A stretch of 64,000 bases of DNA. Origin: Negadavirga shengliensis. GTDB lineage: Bacteria; Bacteroidota; Bacteroidia; Cytophagales; Cyclobacteriaceae. The DNA is taken from contig NZ_JBHSJJ010000006.1 of assembly GCF_042652345.1 (NCBI RefSeq), forward strand, positions 300,905 to 364,904, given 5' to 3'. The notes beneath the pieces are model-generated. The model was not told the origin of the DNA and made no database searches. It worked only from the letters and a program-made list of their open reading frames with translations. Below, piece by piece: positions 9,576-17,511 of the stretch; the stretch's first letter is position 1, and every line of letters starts with the position of its first letter. Both the position numbers and the translations under genes were made by a program.

Positions 9576-9999
9576 GGGTAAAGAATGAAAGAAGCTTTTG
9601 CTGTCCCTAAAAGATGAAGGTAAAATGGCATTGTCCAACTATGTTTTCAACGCAGTATAGGTTTAATTACTTCAAATTCGGACCATTGGGATGGTTCAAT
9701 AAAGAATTTCAATGCTAAAACCACAACTGAATTTTCCAACATCAAAAGTAATGATAATCCCGGCCAATCATTTTCTTTACTTTTTACGTTTAATTAATTT
9801 TTAATGAAAATGTAATTTAACACATATTTTTTTTGGTTTAAATACAAGTAAATGACTTTTAATATTATCGCGGTGTTAAAAGGTTGCTTTTTAAGATGTT
9901 ATTTACTATAATTACAGGTATTGTTTTATTCTATTTTTTACGGTGTAAATGGGAAACCGATGAAAGCAGTTTTGATTTTGGCTTTTTATTCTTTGGTAG
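9576..9999. other. AT-rich gap before the bacteriocin island
   Basis: About 420 bp, very AT-rich from 9660 on. It probably carries the promoter of the glycosyltransferase-exporter operon. An ATG at 9961 opens a frame (MKAVLILAFYSL) that could be the ruined start of the glycosyltransferase. No other gene is supported. Confidence 0.4.
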
Positions 10000-10035
10000 G
10001 CACCGGAAAGGTCGGAGAGAAAGGAAAAGGGGAGC

Positions 10036-11172
10036 TTGCGTTACTTTCTGGACAATTTAGTCAAAGGGAGGCAACAAACAGCCTTACCTTTTATAAAAGA
10101 AGCCGAAAAGGCATATGACCATGCATTTAAGGAGGTAGGCCGTTTTCCTGTTTTATTGGATGATCATTTTGCACCGAAGGCATTGTTTTATCGCAGCCGG
10201 GGAATAAAGGTCACGTTGGTGTCCACCATGATACTTCCTTTGAGGCATTTGCGAACACCCCCGATCCAGTCGTCATATATCCCGGACGGACGCTGTTATT
10301 CTTCCCTGATCATATCTTTTTTATGGACCAAGACGAGGGTAAAAAGAGCATGGAGCTTGTTAATTGGACGTATGCTTAGTTTGGGCGGGACGGATGTAAA
10401 AATTTTTGCAAAAACCTATGACCTGCGGGAACTTGTGTTTGACAAGAGCAGAGCCTTTGGTTGGGGTTTTAGCAATATTCCCCTTATAGCCACATATCCC
10501 AGGGCTCTGGATTTTGTAGATATGGGAACAGTAAATAAAGTTTTCTATTTCGGATCACTGCCTGCCATAACGCGGGAAAATATCGAAGACAACAGACTTG
10601 CCGGTATATTGAAATTGGTGGAACATTCTGAAAAGACGTGGGTGTATTGCTCGCTGGGCACGGTAACTTCGGATTACCTGGGGGTCTGCAGGAAGTTCTT
10701 TAACCGGATATTGAAGGGGGCCACCGCCCGTACTCAATTCATGATTATCCTGAACGTAGGGGAGTTTTTTGACATCAACGAGTTGGGACCTGTTCCGGAT
10801 AATGTATTTGTCTTTAACAGAACACCGCAGGCCCAATTGTTAAAGAGGATCGATGTGATGATCAACCATGGAGGATTGAACACCATTAAGGAATGCCTTG
10901 CTGCGGGAGTTCCCATGCTGGTCTATCCGCTTTCTCTAAAATGGGACCAACCTGGTTGTGCAGCTAGGGTGGTCAAAAAAGGAATCGGGCAGCGGGGCAA
11001 CATCCGGCGGGACAGCGCGAAAACGATTTACACAAAGCTAGTCCATATGGTAGGCAATCTATCCCATTACAAGGAAAATCTCCAGGCTTTTCGCCACCAG
11101 GTGCAAAGTGAGGAAAAAGAGGATGGCGAAAGGTTGTTGGATTTTTTGGAAGACAATAAATGTGCAATATAA
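10036..11172 (+). pseudogene. MGT/UGT-type glycosyltransferase, N-terminal part missing
   Basis: The C-terminal half is a clear GT-B glycosyltransferase of the MGT/UDP-glucosyltransferase type: the strand YCSLGTV, FVFNRTPQAQLLKRIDVMINHGGLNTIKE and LAAGVPMLVYPLSLKWDQ, the nucleotide-sugar binding block. The acceptor domain is short. VLLDDHFAPKALFYRSRGIK corresponds to about residue 100 of family members, and the expected Gly-His-rich N-terminus is absent. The frame is open only from about 10000 and offers only a TTG start at 10036. An ATG at 9961 lies in another frame, which suggests an internal deletion or frameshift. It sits 12 bp upstream of the exporter, so it may once have modified the exported peptides. 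It could still be expressed as a truncated protein. Confidence 0.6.
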
Positions 11173-11184
11173 ACGAGATTTTTT

Positions 11185-13371
11185 ATGAACCGAACCATTG
11201 ACGAATTAAAGAAAATCCACGTCATGCAACTGGGCGAGTTTGCCTGCGGACTGGCTTGTCTGAGTGCCCTGACAAAATACTACGGAGGAGACATTCAGCA
11301 GGAACAACTCCGCCAGACAAGCGGCACCACACTAAACGGCACCACGCTGCTGGGATTATACCAGGCGGCTCAAAAGATAGGCTTTTATGCAAGGGGCTAC
11401 GAAGCTGACAAGGTCCACCTCAAAACCATGGACCAACCGGTGATCCTCCACGTCGTGATGGACAACAAGCGTGAACACTTTACAATATGCTACGGGTACA
11501 AGGATAACAGGTTTGTGATAGTTGATCCGGGATGGGGCATCACGTTTTATTCGGAGGACGAACTGGAGGCTGTCTGGCAATCTCACACCCTGCTCAGTCT
11601 GTTACCCAATGATAAATTCCGGAAAAAGGACGATTTCAGAAAAGACCAGCGGACATGGTTTATTTCCCTGATCCGTGAAGACATCCCCATCCTTCTTGTT
11701 GCCATGGTATTGGGCATCCTGATGGCATTGACGGGGCTTTCCACGGCAATTTTTTCCCAAAAGCTCATTGATGAGTTCCTGCCGAACATGGAAAAGGAAA
11801 AAATAGCGATAGGGCTGGTAGCGCTTGGCCTATTGCTTTGTATGCGGGCTTTTCTCGGTTATATTCAGGGGATTTTCATGGCCCGTCAGGGCAGGGATCT
11901 GAATGTCAGGGTTGTCCGGTCCTTTGTAGACAAGATCATATATCTGCCGGTTCATCTGATAAAGGGCTATAGTACCGGTGACCTGGTGGCGAGAATGAAC
12001 GATTCGATGCGCATCAGGAATAGCGTCTCTTTGGTGAAAGGGAATTTGGCTATCAATCTTCTGGTGGTATTGGTGTCCACCGGGTATATATTTTTTCTGT
12101 CATGGCACCTTGGGTTGTTATGCTTGTCCGGCATGTTGTTGTTTTTGATCGTGGGCATCAGATTTCATAGGCCAATTCTGAATTTGCAGCGGGAAGTGAT
12201 GGTAGCGCATGCCCACAACGAGTCCCAATACCTGGAAGCGCTTACCGGAATACGCACTGTCAGGTCATATGGAAAGGAAAGGGTGTTTAAGGACCGTATC
12301 GGCGCCGTATATGGATTGTACCAAGGAAAAAGCTACGACCTGGCCATTTTGGGCAACAGGTTTGGCTTTTTCACCCAGTTGGTAGTGGGGCTGTATATCA
12401 GCTTGATGTTTGCCTATGGCGTGTGGATGGTGATGGAAGCGCGTTTGCTTTTGGGGGAACTGATGGCCATGCTTACGGTGGGTGGCGCCATTATTCCCGG
12501 AACGGCTGCCCTGGTCATTTCCAACATCCAGTTGCAGGAGGCCAAGGTGGCTTTCAATCGGTTGCACGAGATTGCCTCTCTGGAAAAAGAAAACCCGGAA
12601 GGGGAGGAGAGTGGCCTGGCACAACCCGATAAAAGCGGAGGGAATTTGCAACTTGAAAGTGTTGCTTTCAGGTTTGCAGGTCGGGGAGCACTGTTGAAGG
12701 ACATCGGGTTTACTTTGGAACAAGGGGAGGCCGTAGCGCTTTTCGGTCATATCGGGACGGGAAAAAGCACCCTGGCGGAGATCATACAGGGGGTTTGTCC
12801 GCCCGAATGCGGATTTATAGGAATGGATGGCAAAAGCATGGCGCAATGGACCCTTCCCGAATGGAGAAAACAGGTGGCTCTGGTATCCCAGACTGAAAAG
12901 ATTTTCAATACCTCCGTCCTCGATAACATTTGCCTGAGCAATGATCCACAGGAATTAATGCACTGTCAAGCCTTCGTAAGGGAAGCGGGATTTGACCGTT
13001 TTTTCTCCCGTCTGCAGCAAGGCTTGCTTACTTTATGCGGGGAGGATGGAGGGAACCTGTCAGGAGGACAGCGCCAGTTGGTGGCCATTGCCAGGGCTTT
13101 ATACAGAAAACCCCGCTTTTTGGTGCTGGACGAGGCCACTTCGGCCATGGACTTCGATACGGAGAAAAAGGTGATCAGCTTGTTGAAACAGCGAAAAGAA
13201 ATGGGAATGATGATGATCACCCATAGGCTGGGCCTAGCCAGGCAAAGCGAGAGGATCCTGGTGCTGAAAGATGGGCATATCGCCCATTCCGGGCCTCATA
13301 GCATATTGGCCAACGGTCAGAATGAATACGCGGAAGCTTACGCGCAGATTGTATCAGAAACCATTAATTGA
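11185..13371 (+). CDS. C39 peptidase-containing ABC transporter (bacteriocin processing and export)
   Basis: 728 residues with the classic three-part layout. Residues 1-130 are a C39 cysteine protease: oxyanion Gln15, Cys21 in FACGLACLSAL, His98 in REHFTICYG and Asp114 in VDPGWG. A six-helix exporter membrane domain follows (about 165-450), then an ABC ATPase with Walker A GHIGTGKST, signature LSGGQRQ and Walker B FLVLDEATSAMD. Such transporters cut leader peptides after a double glycine and export the mature peptide. Three intact GG-leader peptides lie downstream. No HlyD-type adaptor or outer membrane channel is in the window. The stop is 9 bp before the ATG of the HTH gene, so the genes are one operon. 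Confidence 0.93.
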   Translation: MNRTIDELKKIHVMQLGEFACGLACLSALTKYYGGDIQQEQLRQTSGTTLNGTTLLGLYQAAQKIGFYARGYEADKVHLKTMDQPVILHVVMDNKREHFTICYGYKDNRFVIVDPGWGITFYSEDELEAVWQSHTLLSLLPNDKFRKKDDFRKDQRTWFISLIREDIPILLVAMVLGILMALTGLSTAIFSQKLIDEFLPNMEKEKIAIGLVALGLLLCMRAFLGYIQGIFMARQGRDLNVRVVRSFVDKIIYLPVHLIKGYSTGDLVARMNDSMRIRNSVSLVKGNLAINLLVVLVSTGYIFFLSWHLGLLCLSGMLLFLIVGIRFHRPILNLQREVMVAHAHNESQYLEALTGIRTVRSYGKERVFKDRIGAVYGLYQGKSYDLAILGNRFGFFTQLVVGLYISLMFAYGVWMVMEARLLLGELMAMLTVGGAIIPGTAALVISNIQLQEAKVAFNRLHEIASLEKENPEGEESGLAQPDKSGGNLQLESVAFRFAGRGALLKDIGFTLEQGEAVALFGHIGTGKSTLAEIIQGVCPPECGFIGMDGKSMAQWTLPEWRKQVALVSQTEKIFNTSVLDNICLSNDPQELMHCQAFVREAGFDRFFSRLQQGLLTLCGEDGGNLSGGQRQLVAIARALYRKPRFLVLDEATSAMDFDTEKKVISLLKQRKEMGMMMITHRLGLARQSERILVLKDGHIAHSGPHSILANGQNEYAEAYAQIVSETIN

Positions 13372-13379
13372 AAACAGTT

Positions 13380-13589
13380 ATGGCAGGATTGAAATATTAT
13401 GAAAGGACAGTATGGTTGGTTGAGATGATAGAAAAAAAGCGAACCGGAAATCCCGATAGATTGGCCAGTAAACTTGGAATCTGTAAAAGGCAAGTGTACA
13501 ATGTCATTGACGAACTGAAAACAGTGACAGGAAAAAACATTGTTTTCAGCAGGGAAGAGGAAAGTTATGTTTTTTTCGAAGAAAAATAA
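13380..13589 (+). CDS. Small HTH protein, probable regulator of the bacteriocin locus
   Basis: 69 residues from the ATG at 13380; a TTG at 13368 overlapping the exporter stop is the alternative. A helix-turn-helix is visible: NPDRLASKLGICKRQVYNVIDELK. The tail TGKNIVFSREEESYVFFEEK resembles a small wing. It is a stand-alone DNA-binding domain of the type often found next to peptide operons in Bacteroidota. Its 3' end is copied, in decaying form, at three further places in the island (near 14362, 14906 and 21073), always directly before the promoter cassette. The likely target is the hairpin in these cassettes, but that is inference. Confidence 0.7.
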   Translation: MAGLKYYERTVWLVEMIEKKRTGNPDRLASKLGICKRQVYNVIDELKTVTGKNIVFSREEESYVFFEEK

Positions 13590-13592
13590 TCC

Positions 13593-13636
13593 GGTGAAAT
13601 TTTATTTCACCCTAGGCAATTAGATTTGGATATATT
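13593..13636 (+). promoter_or_regulatory. Promoter cassette R1: hairpin plus TAGATTTG
   Basis: GGTGAAAT and ATTTCACC form a perfect 8-bp stem with a TTT loop (13593-13611). Ten bases further lies TAGATTTG (13621-13628), an exact match to the Bacteroidota -7 element TAnnTTTG. The hairpin covers the place where a -33 element would lie, and no clear TTG is seen there. It can be the terminator of the exporter operon, an operator for a dimeric regulator, or both. The same block recurs at 14392, 14997 and 21166, and in changed form at 22530. Confidence 0.65.
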
Positions 13637-13667
13637 TTTATAAATGTTTAACTTAAATTTTAATGTT

Positions 13668-13865
13668 ATGAAAGAGTTGGATTATAACCAGATGTGTTCC
13701 GTCAATGGTGGTGCAGATTGCAGTACATCAGTAGGGTTTGGAGCTGGATTAGCGGCAGCAACATTAGTCGCTGGGCTCGCAACCGGCGGAGTTGGATTGC
13801 TTGTAATTGGCGGTCTATCAGCCTACGCCACTGGATTTGGAGCTATTTATTGCGCAATGAGTTAA
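13668..13865 (+). CDS. Double-glycine bacteriocin precursor, peptide alpha-1
   Basis: 65 residues from the ATG at 13668. The upstream ATG at 13644 belongs to the repeated cassette and adds eight residues. The leader is MKELDYNQMCSVNGG and cleavage after Gly15 gives a 50-residue peptide that starts ADCSTSVG. The mature part is hydrophobic and rich in Gly and Ala. It has GxxxG spacings (GFGAG, GLATG) and two Cys, three residues from the start and four from the end, that could form a disulfide. GxxxG motifs in paired peptides are the hallmark of two-peptide (class IIb) bacteriocins. It would be processed by the exporter at 11185. Confidence 0.8.
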   Translation: MKELDYNQMCSVNGGADCSTSVGFGAGLAAATLVAGLATGGVGLLVIGGLSAYATGFGAIYCAMS

Positions 13866-13885
13866 CAATCTCTAAACATGACAAA

Positions 13886-14080
13886 ATGAAAGAATTAACG
13901 CTTGAAGAATTATCTGTTGTTGAAGGCGGTGGCTTCGTATCGGGAGCATGTGCTGGTGTAGCTATCGGTTCGGCTGTTTATGCTGTAGGAGCTTATACAA
14001 ATTTTTGGAACCCTGTTGGTTGGGTATCAGCGGCTTTCCTTGTTGTAGATGTAGCTTGTGCGATATATACAATATCATAA
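13886..14080 (+). CDS. Double-glycine bacteriocin precursor, peptide beta-1
   Basis: 64 residues. The leader MKELTLEELSVVEGG is followed by a 49-residue mature peptide starting GFVSGACAG. It holds overlapping GxxxG motifs (GACAG, GVAIG), an aromatic centre (NFWNPVGWVSAAF) and two Cys, one near each end. It starts 21 bp after alpha-1, so the two are probably made in equal amount as a pair. A decayed copy of its C-terminal half, with the block VGWVSAAFLV, lies at 20653-20760. No modification enzyme other than the truncated glycosyltransferase is nearby, so an unmodified disulfide-containing peptide is the simplest view. Confidence 0.8.
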   Translation: MKELTLEELSVVEGGGFVSGACAGVAIGSAVYAVGAYTNFWNPVGWVSAAFLVVDVACAIYTIS

Positions 14081-14087
14081 TTTTTAC

Positions 14088-14117
14088 AAAGCGCTTGAAA
14101 ACGGTTTCAGGCGCTTT
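14088..14117 (+). terminator. Strong hairpin between peptides and immunity gene
   Basis: AAAGCGCTTGAAA (14088-14100) pairs with TTTCAGGCGCTTT (14105-14117) over 13 positions with one G-U, and a 4-base loop. It lies 8 bp after the beta-1 stop and before the small membrane protein. A similar, bulged hairpin sits at the same place after the decayed beta copy (about 20769-20800). It may attenuate read-through, lowering immunity relative to peptide mRNA, or protect the 3' end. Confidence 0.55.
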
Positions 14118-14133
14118 TACACTTACAAACCTA

Positions 14134-14334
14134 ATGAATACCAAGATGAAGATACTGGTAATTTTATTATTAACTATAGGATCCATCCTATTGGTCGTTA
14201 ATACGTTTCTTTTAGACAATAAGTATGTGGCCTTTTTTTCCTATTTATTGATAATTTCAGGTAGCCTACCCGTACTATTTCTAAAAAGGAAAAAGAATGG
14301 AATCCCTGCCCGGACCAAAAACGGTGACGGATGA
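14134..14334 (+). CDS. Two-helix membrane protein, candidate immunity protein 1
   Basis: 66 residues from the ATG at 14134; the ATG at 14146 is possible. It has two hydrophobic segments (KILVILLLTIGSILLVVN and VAFFSYLLIISGSLPVLF) joined by LLDNKY and followed by the basic tail LKRKKNG. Small two-helix membrane proteins encoded right behind GG-leader peptides are usually immunity proteins; this role is inferred from position. A frameshifted relative follows the decayed beta peptide at 20824 and shares NKY in the loop and KRKK at the tail. Confidence 0.6.
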   Translation: MNTKMKILVILLLTIGSILLVVNTFLLDNKYVAFFSYLLIISGSLPVLFLKRKKNGIPARTKNGDG

Positions 14335-14361
14335 ACCTTCGTTTTTAGCAGGGTAGACGAC

Positions 14362-14432
14362 GGCTATGTTTTTTTCGAAGAAAAATAATCCGGTGAAATT
14401 TTATTTCACCCTAGGCAATTAGATTTGGACAT
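14362..14432 (+). repeat. Promoter cassette R2 with HTH tail remnant
   Basis: A second copy of the block after the HTH gene. It begins with the last codons of the HTH gene (GYVFFEEK, stop at 14386-14388), then the same GGTGAAAT/ATTTCACC hairpin (14392-14410) and TAGATTTG (14420-14427). It differs from R1 at only a few positions, so the copy is recent. It drives the small membrane gene at 14472. Confidence 0.75.
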
Positions 14433-14471
14433 GTTTTAATATATTAACCTGAGTCAATTCTAATTATTGAA

Positions 14472-14711
14472 ATGATAAATTTGTTGAATATGAAGGCCTT
14501 ATTTCCCAACGAGTTTGTCAACATATTGAAATTGTCGATCACTCTTTTTGCCACTGGCTATCTGATCTACCAGGGAACTGAAGTGAAGAATACTGACGCT
14601 GAGGGGGAAACACCCTATATTGTTAATCTTCTGTTCGCTTTCATTTTTATTGTTTACTTTTTCCAGACGTTGAGAAAGATACTAAACCAACTAAACCAGC
14701 AAAAGCGGTAA
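14472..14711 (+). CDS. Two-helix membrane protein, candidate immunity protein 2
   Basis: 79 residues, or 73 from the ATG at 14490. It has two predicted membrane helices (NILKLSITLFATGYLIYQG and VNLLFAFIFIVYFFQTL), with a charged loop between them (EVKNTDAEGE) and a polar tail (NQLNQQKR). It follows promoter cassette R2 directly and has no bacteriocin peptide of its own. It may be an orphan immunity gene, giving protection against a related toxin that the strain does not make. The function is inferred from context only. Confidence 0.55.
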   Translation: MINLLNMKALFPNEFVNILKLSITLFATGYLIYQGTEVKNTDAEGETPYIVNLLFAFIFIVYFFQTLRKILNQLNQQKR

Positions 14712-14905
14712 TAATCATTGTTTGCCTGGGGTTAAAATCGACTCGGCTTTATGGTGATTTTTCAGCGGGAAGATGGAAGTCGCTATGTATAAGCCTGATG
14801 GTACAAAAAGCCAATGTGGAAGAACATATAAAGCGGTATCTATTGGGAACACGGTTTTGAGAAATGGGCTGCTTCTGCTTTTTGATTGTCGCTGAGATTG
14901 GGAGG

Positions 14906-15043
14906 GATATTATTGACGGGTTCAAAGGGTGATGGGAAAAAATATGTTTTCAGCAGGGAAGAGGAAAGTTATGTTTTTTCCGAAGAAAAATAACCCGGTG
15001 AGATTTTATTTCACCATAGGCAATTAGATTTGAATATGTTTTA
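14906..15043 (+). repeat. Promoter cassette R3 with longer HTH tail remnant
   Basis: The third copy starts with a decayed stretch of the HTH gene. It reads DIIDGFKG, then a stop and a frameshift, then GKKYVFSREEESYVFSEEK with its stop near 14991. The hairpin at 14997-15015 has one G-U pair (GGTGAGAT/ATTTCACC), and TAGATTTG is at 15025-15032. The gap before it (14712-14905) has no gene but shares short stretches with 20990-21070, consistent with duplicated module ends. Confidence 0.7.
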
Positions 15044-15098
15044 ATAGATGTTCAACTTAATTTTTTATAAAAGTCAGTCGAAAAATAAAGGTTCCCAT

Positions 15099-15317
15099 AT
15101 GAGTTCTGAGGTATTTGAAAGAAAATTTAAGATAGCTAAATATATAAAGTTTACAGGCATAGGATTGGTGATAATCCAGTTGATGATCTGGTTGGATGTT
15201 TTTGATTTTGCCTACTCTTCCTATCTTTCAGTAATGATAATTTTTGTTTTCTCTGTTTACATCTTCCTTGTCATCTTAAATCCGCAAAACGGATATAGAA
15301 GAAAAAGGAGCGGTTAG
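15099..15317 (+). CDS. Two-helix membrane protein, candidate immunity protein 3
   Basis: 72 residues from the ATG at 15099 (MSSEVFERKFKIAKYIK). The in-frame ATG at 15048 lies in the repeated cassette leader and would add 17 residues. It has two hydrophobic helices (FTGIGLVIIQLMIWLDVF and YLSVMIIFVFSVYIFLVIL) and the basic tail GYRRKRSG. It follows cassette R3 and lacks a partner peptide. The role as immunity protein is inferred from size, topology and place. Confidence 0.55.
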   Translation: MSSEVFERKFKIAKYIKFTGIGLVIIQLMIWLDVFDFAYSSYLSVMIIFVFSVYIFLVILNPQNGYRRKRSG

Positions 15318-15383
15318 AATAAATTCATTTAATTAGGCATATAGCCAATAACCTAATCTCTGTCTGTCGGGAGATGGCATTTT

Positions 15384-15413
15384 AATCTGAAAAGCCCTCA
15401 AAGGGCTCAGATT
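15384..15413. terminator. Hairpin after candidate immunity gene 3
   Basis: An outer stem AATCTG/CAGATT (15384-15389 and 15408-15413) and an inner stem AGCCCT/AGGGCT (15393-15398 and 15402-15407) are separated by three unpaired bases on one side. It is probably the end of the R3 transcript. No strong T-tract follows on the plus strand. Confidence 0.4.
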
Positions 15414-15480
15414 GTCCTCTGATTATTATAAAGGAAGACGCATAATATAATGATTTATAGTGTATTAGAGTATTTATTGG

Positions 15481-15657
15481 ATGCCTAATTCAATAAAGTC
15501 GTTTCAAATTTATTGTGAATCTAAATATGTCAGCATGAAGCGGATTGTATCCAATGCGATGGTGGTTGTTTCAGGTTTATTGTTCCTAGAGCTCCTGGAT
15601 AGATTTGTGTTCAAGGTACTTTCCTTGGACACAGTTTATCTGCTGGTTTTGATTATC
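15481..15657 (+). pseudogene. 5' part of a two-helix membrane gene split by an IS21-family element
   Basis: From the ATG at 15481, or more likely 15532 (MKRIVSNAM), the frame encodes a first helix (VVVSGLLFLELLDRFVF) and the start of a second (LDTVYLLVLII). At 15657 it runs into the insertion sequence at the end of the 6-bp target site ATTATC. Removing 15658-20587 (the element plus one target copy) joins the frame to 20588-20647. That adds VNLGLFLTYAIMNRKKARV and a stop, completing a second helix and a basic tail like those of the other candidate immunity proteins. Confidence 0.75.
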
Positions 15658-15894
15658 TGGATATACCGGAGTAAATTGACCCCCTTAATAAGGCCCGGAT
15701 GCGGAAGGTTAAAGTGTCTTTAAAGGCTGTAATCGACTGCCATTCCGGCAGATGTTGACCCCTCTTCTACACTTCTTGAGGGAAAAATCCGGAGCATGTT
15801 GACCCCCTCTTTCGGTCTGTTCCGGAGCATGTTGACCCCCTAATGATGATTTTGGTTTCTTGCGGTAAAATTTATTTACCGATTTGGATAAGCT

Positions 15895-17511
15895 ATGGCA
15901 GGAAAACCAAAACCGATGAGTCAGATAAAACAATTATTGATTTTACACCGGCAGGGCAAGGGCATCAAGACAATCGCCCGCAGCCTTGGTATCAGCAAAA
16001 ACACCGTAAAAGCCTATCTTGCAAAGCATGATGCCATTGTCTCGCAGGGTACAAAGAACAGTACCGAAAGTCTTCTAAAGCTGGAATCCCCCGAACTTGA
16101 GGCCAGGTTCCACCCGGGAAACCCTGCTTATAAAGAAGAAAGATACGAGCACCTTAAAACCCGCATTGACTATTATCTGAAAGAGCTTGGGCGTACAGGG
16201 GTCAATAAAAGGTTATTGTGGGAAGAGTACGGGGAATCCAATCCGGATGGCTATGGATACTCCCAGTTCTGTTTCCATCTCCAGCAGCAAAAGGAAGCCT
16301 CCAAACCTTCGGCCGTATTGCAGCATGTTCCAGGGGATAAGCTTTACATTGATTTTGCAGGTAAAAAGCTCACCTATTATGACAGGGAAACCGGGGAAGC
16401 AATAGAATGTCCGGTTTTTGTAGCCTGTATGCCCTTCTCCGATTATGCCTTCGTCCTGGCTGTTCCAAGCCAGTCCGTATCCGACTTTCTTTATGCCCTA
16501 TCCTGTTGCCTTGCCTTTCTTGGGGCTGTCCCAAAGGTTTTGATAACCGATAACCTGAAATCCGCAGTCATCAAAGCCAGCAAATATGAGCCCCACATCA
16601 ACAGGGCCATGGAAGATTTTGCCGCCCACTACGGGGCAGCTGTACTTCCCACAAGAGTGAAAAGACCAAAAGATAAAGCCATGGTTGAGAACCAGGTGAA
16701 ACTGGTTTATTCCAGGGTATATGCCAAACTGAGGAACCAGCAGTTTTTTGACCTTCATTCGCTCAATGAAGCGGTTAAATGTAAGGTAAAGGCCCATAAC
16801 CAGACCAGGATGCAGCAGAAACCCTATTGCAGGGAGGAACAGTATCTGGCAGAGGAAAAAAAGCATATGTCCGCACTTCCCGATGATCCGTTCGTGCTCA
16901 AGAGTTACTGTGAACTCAAGGCCGCCAAAAACAACCATATCTATCTGACCGAGGACAAACATTATTACAGTGTCCCTTACAGGCTTATAGGTTTAAAAAT
17001 GAAGGTGCTCTATACCCGTTCCATGGTATACATCTACCATGAGGGCGAGCAGGTTGCCGTACATATCCGGAGCTCCAAAGAGGGGAAATACACGACAACC
17101 GCCGACCACTTATGTTCCCAGCACAGGCACTACAGGGACAGAAGCCCTGAATATTATAAGAAACTCGCCTCCGGGCATTCGGATATATTAAGCAGGCTTG
17201 TCGGATATATTTTCAGTCAGGACCGTTATCCGGAACAACTTTACAATACCTGTGATGGCCTTCTGGCACTGTCAAGGAAATCGGATGCGGAAAAATTCAG
17301 GCTTGCCTGTCAAATGGCCATAGACAACGCGGTCTACTCCTATTCCTTTGTCAAAAACATACTGGAAAACAATATGGCCGGACAATACCGGGAACCGGTT
17401 CCAAAGAAGCTTCCCGCACACAAAAACGTAAGGGGAAAAGAACATTATCAAACTCAGCTTAAATTTAATAAACAACAGAACAATGAATCAGATCGAAACA
17501 AAAATGGGTAA
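15895..17511 (+). CDS. istA: IS21-family transposase IstA
   Basis: 538 residues. The N-terminal HTH (MSQIKQLLILHRQGKGIKTI, then ARSLGISKNTVKAYL) binds the element ends. The DDE integrase core reads LYIDFAGKKLTYYD, PKVLITDNLKSAV and the glutamate region DKAMVENQVKLVYSRVY. The C-terminal beta region is that of Mu/IS21 transposases. IstA cuts and joins the DNA together with the IstB ATPase. It overlaps istB by 29 bp. The gene looks intact, so the element may still be active, although its right end has been split by another insertion. Confidence 0.95.
   Translation: MAGKPKPMSQIKQLLILHRQGKGIKTIARSLGISKNTVKAYLAKHDAIVSQGTKNSTESLLKLESPELEARFHPGNPAYKEERYEHLKTRIDYYLKELGRTGVNKRLLWEEYGESNPDGYGYSQFCFHLQQQKEASKPSAVLQHVPGDKLYIDFAGKKLTYYDRETGEAIECPVFVACMPFSDYAFVLAVPSQSVSDFLYALSCCLAFLGAVPKVLITDNLKSAVIKASKYEPHINRAMEDFAAHYGAAVLPTRVKRPKDKAMVENQVKLVYSRVYAKLRNQQFFDLHSLNEAVKCKVKAHNQTRMQQKPYCREEQYLAEEKKHMSALPDDPFVLKSYCELKAAKNNHIYLTEDKHYYSVPYRLIGLKMKVLYTRSMVYIYHEGEQVAVHIRSSKEGKYTTTADHLCSQHRHYRDRSPEYYKKLASGHSDILSRLVGYIFSQDRYPEQLYNTCDGLLALSRKSDAEKFRLACQMAIDNAVYSYSFVKNILENNMAGQYREPVPKKLPAHKNVRGKEHYQTQLKFNKQQNNESDRNKNG

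Noticed and set aside
13694..14080. 128-residue frame that covers peptide beta-1
   Set aside because: The first 64 codons are out of frame with alpha-1 and look random; the GG leader begins at the ATG at 13886.
13948..14334. 128-residue frame that covers candidate immunity protein 1
   Set aside because: The part before 14134 is a shadow of beta-1 in another frame; coding character starts at 14134.
15666..15671. CCGGA as a 5-bp target duplication of the IS21-family element
   Set aside because: CCGG is part of the repeated end unit (CCGG...TTGACCCC at four inner positions). Moving outwards gives TG...CA termini, a longer inverted match (TGGATAT.CCGG) and flanking ATTATC, and only this junction restores a gene with a typical C-terminus.
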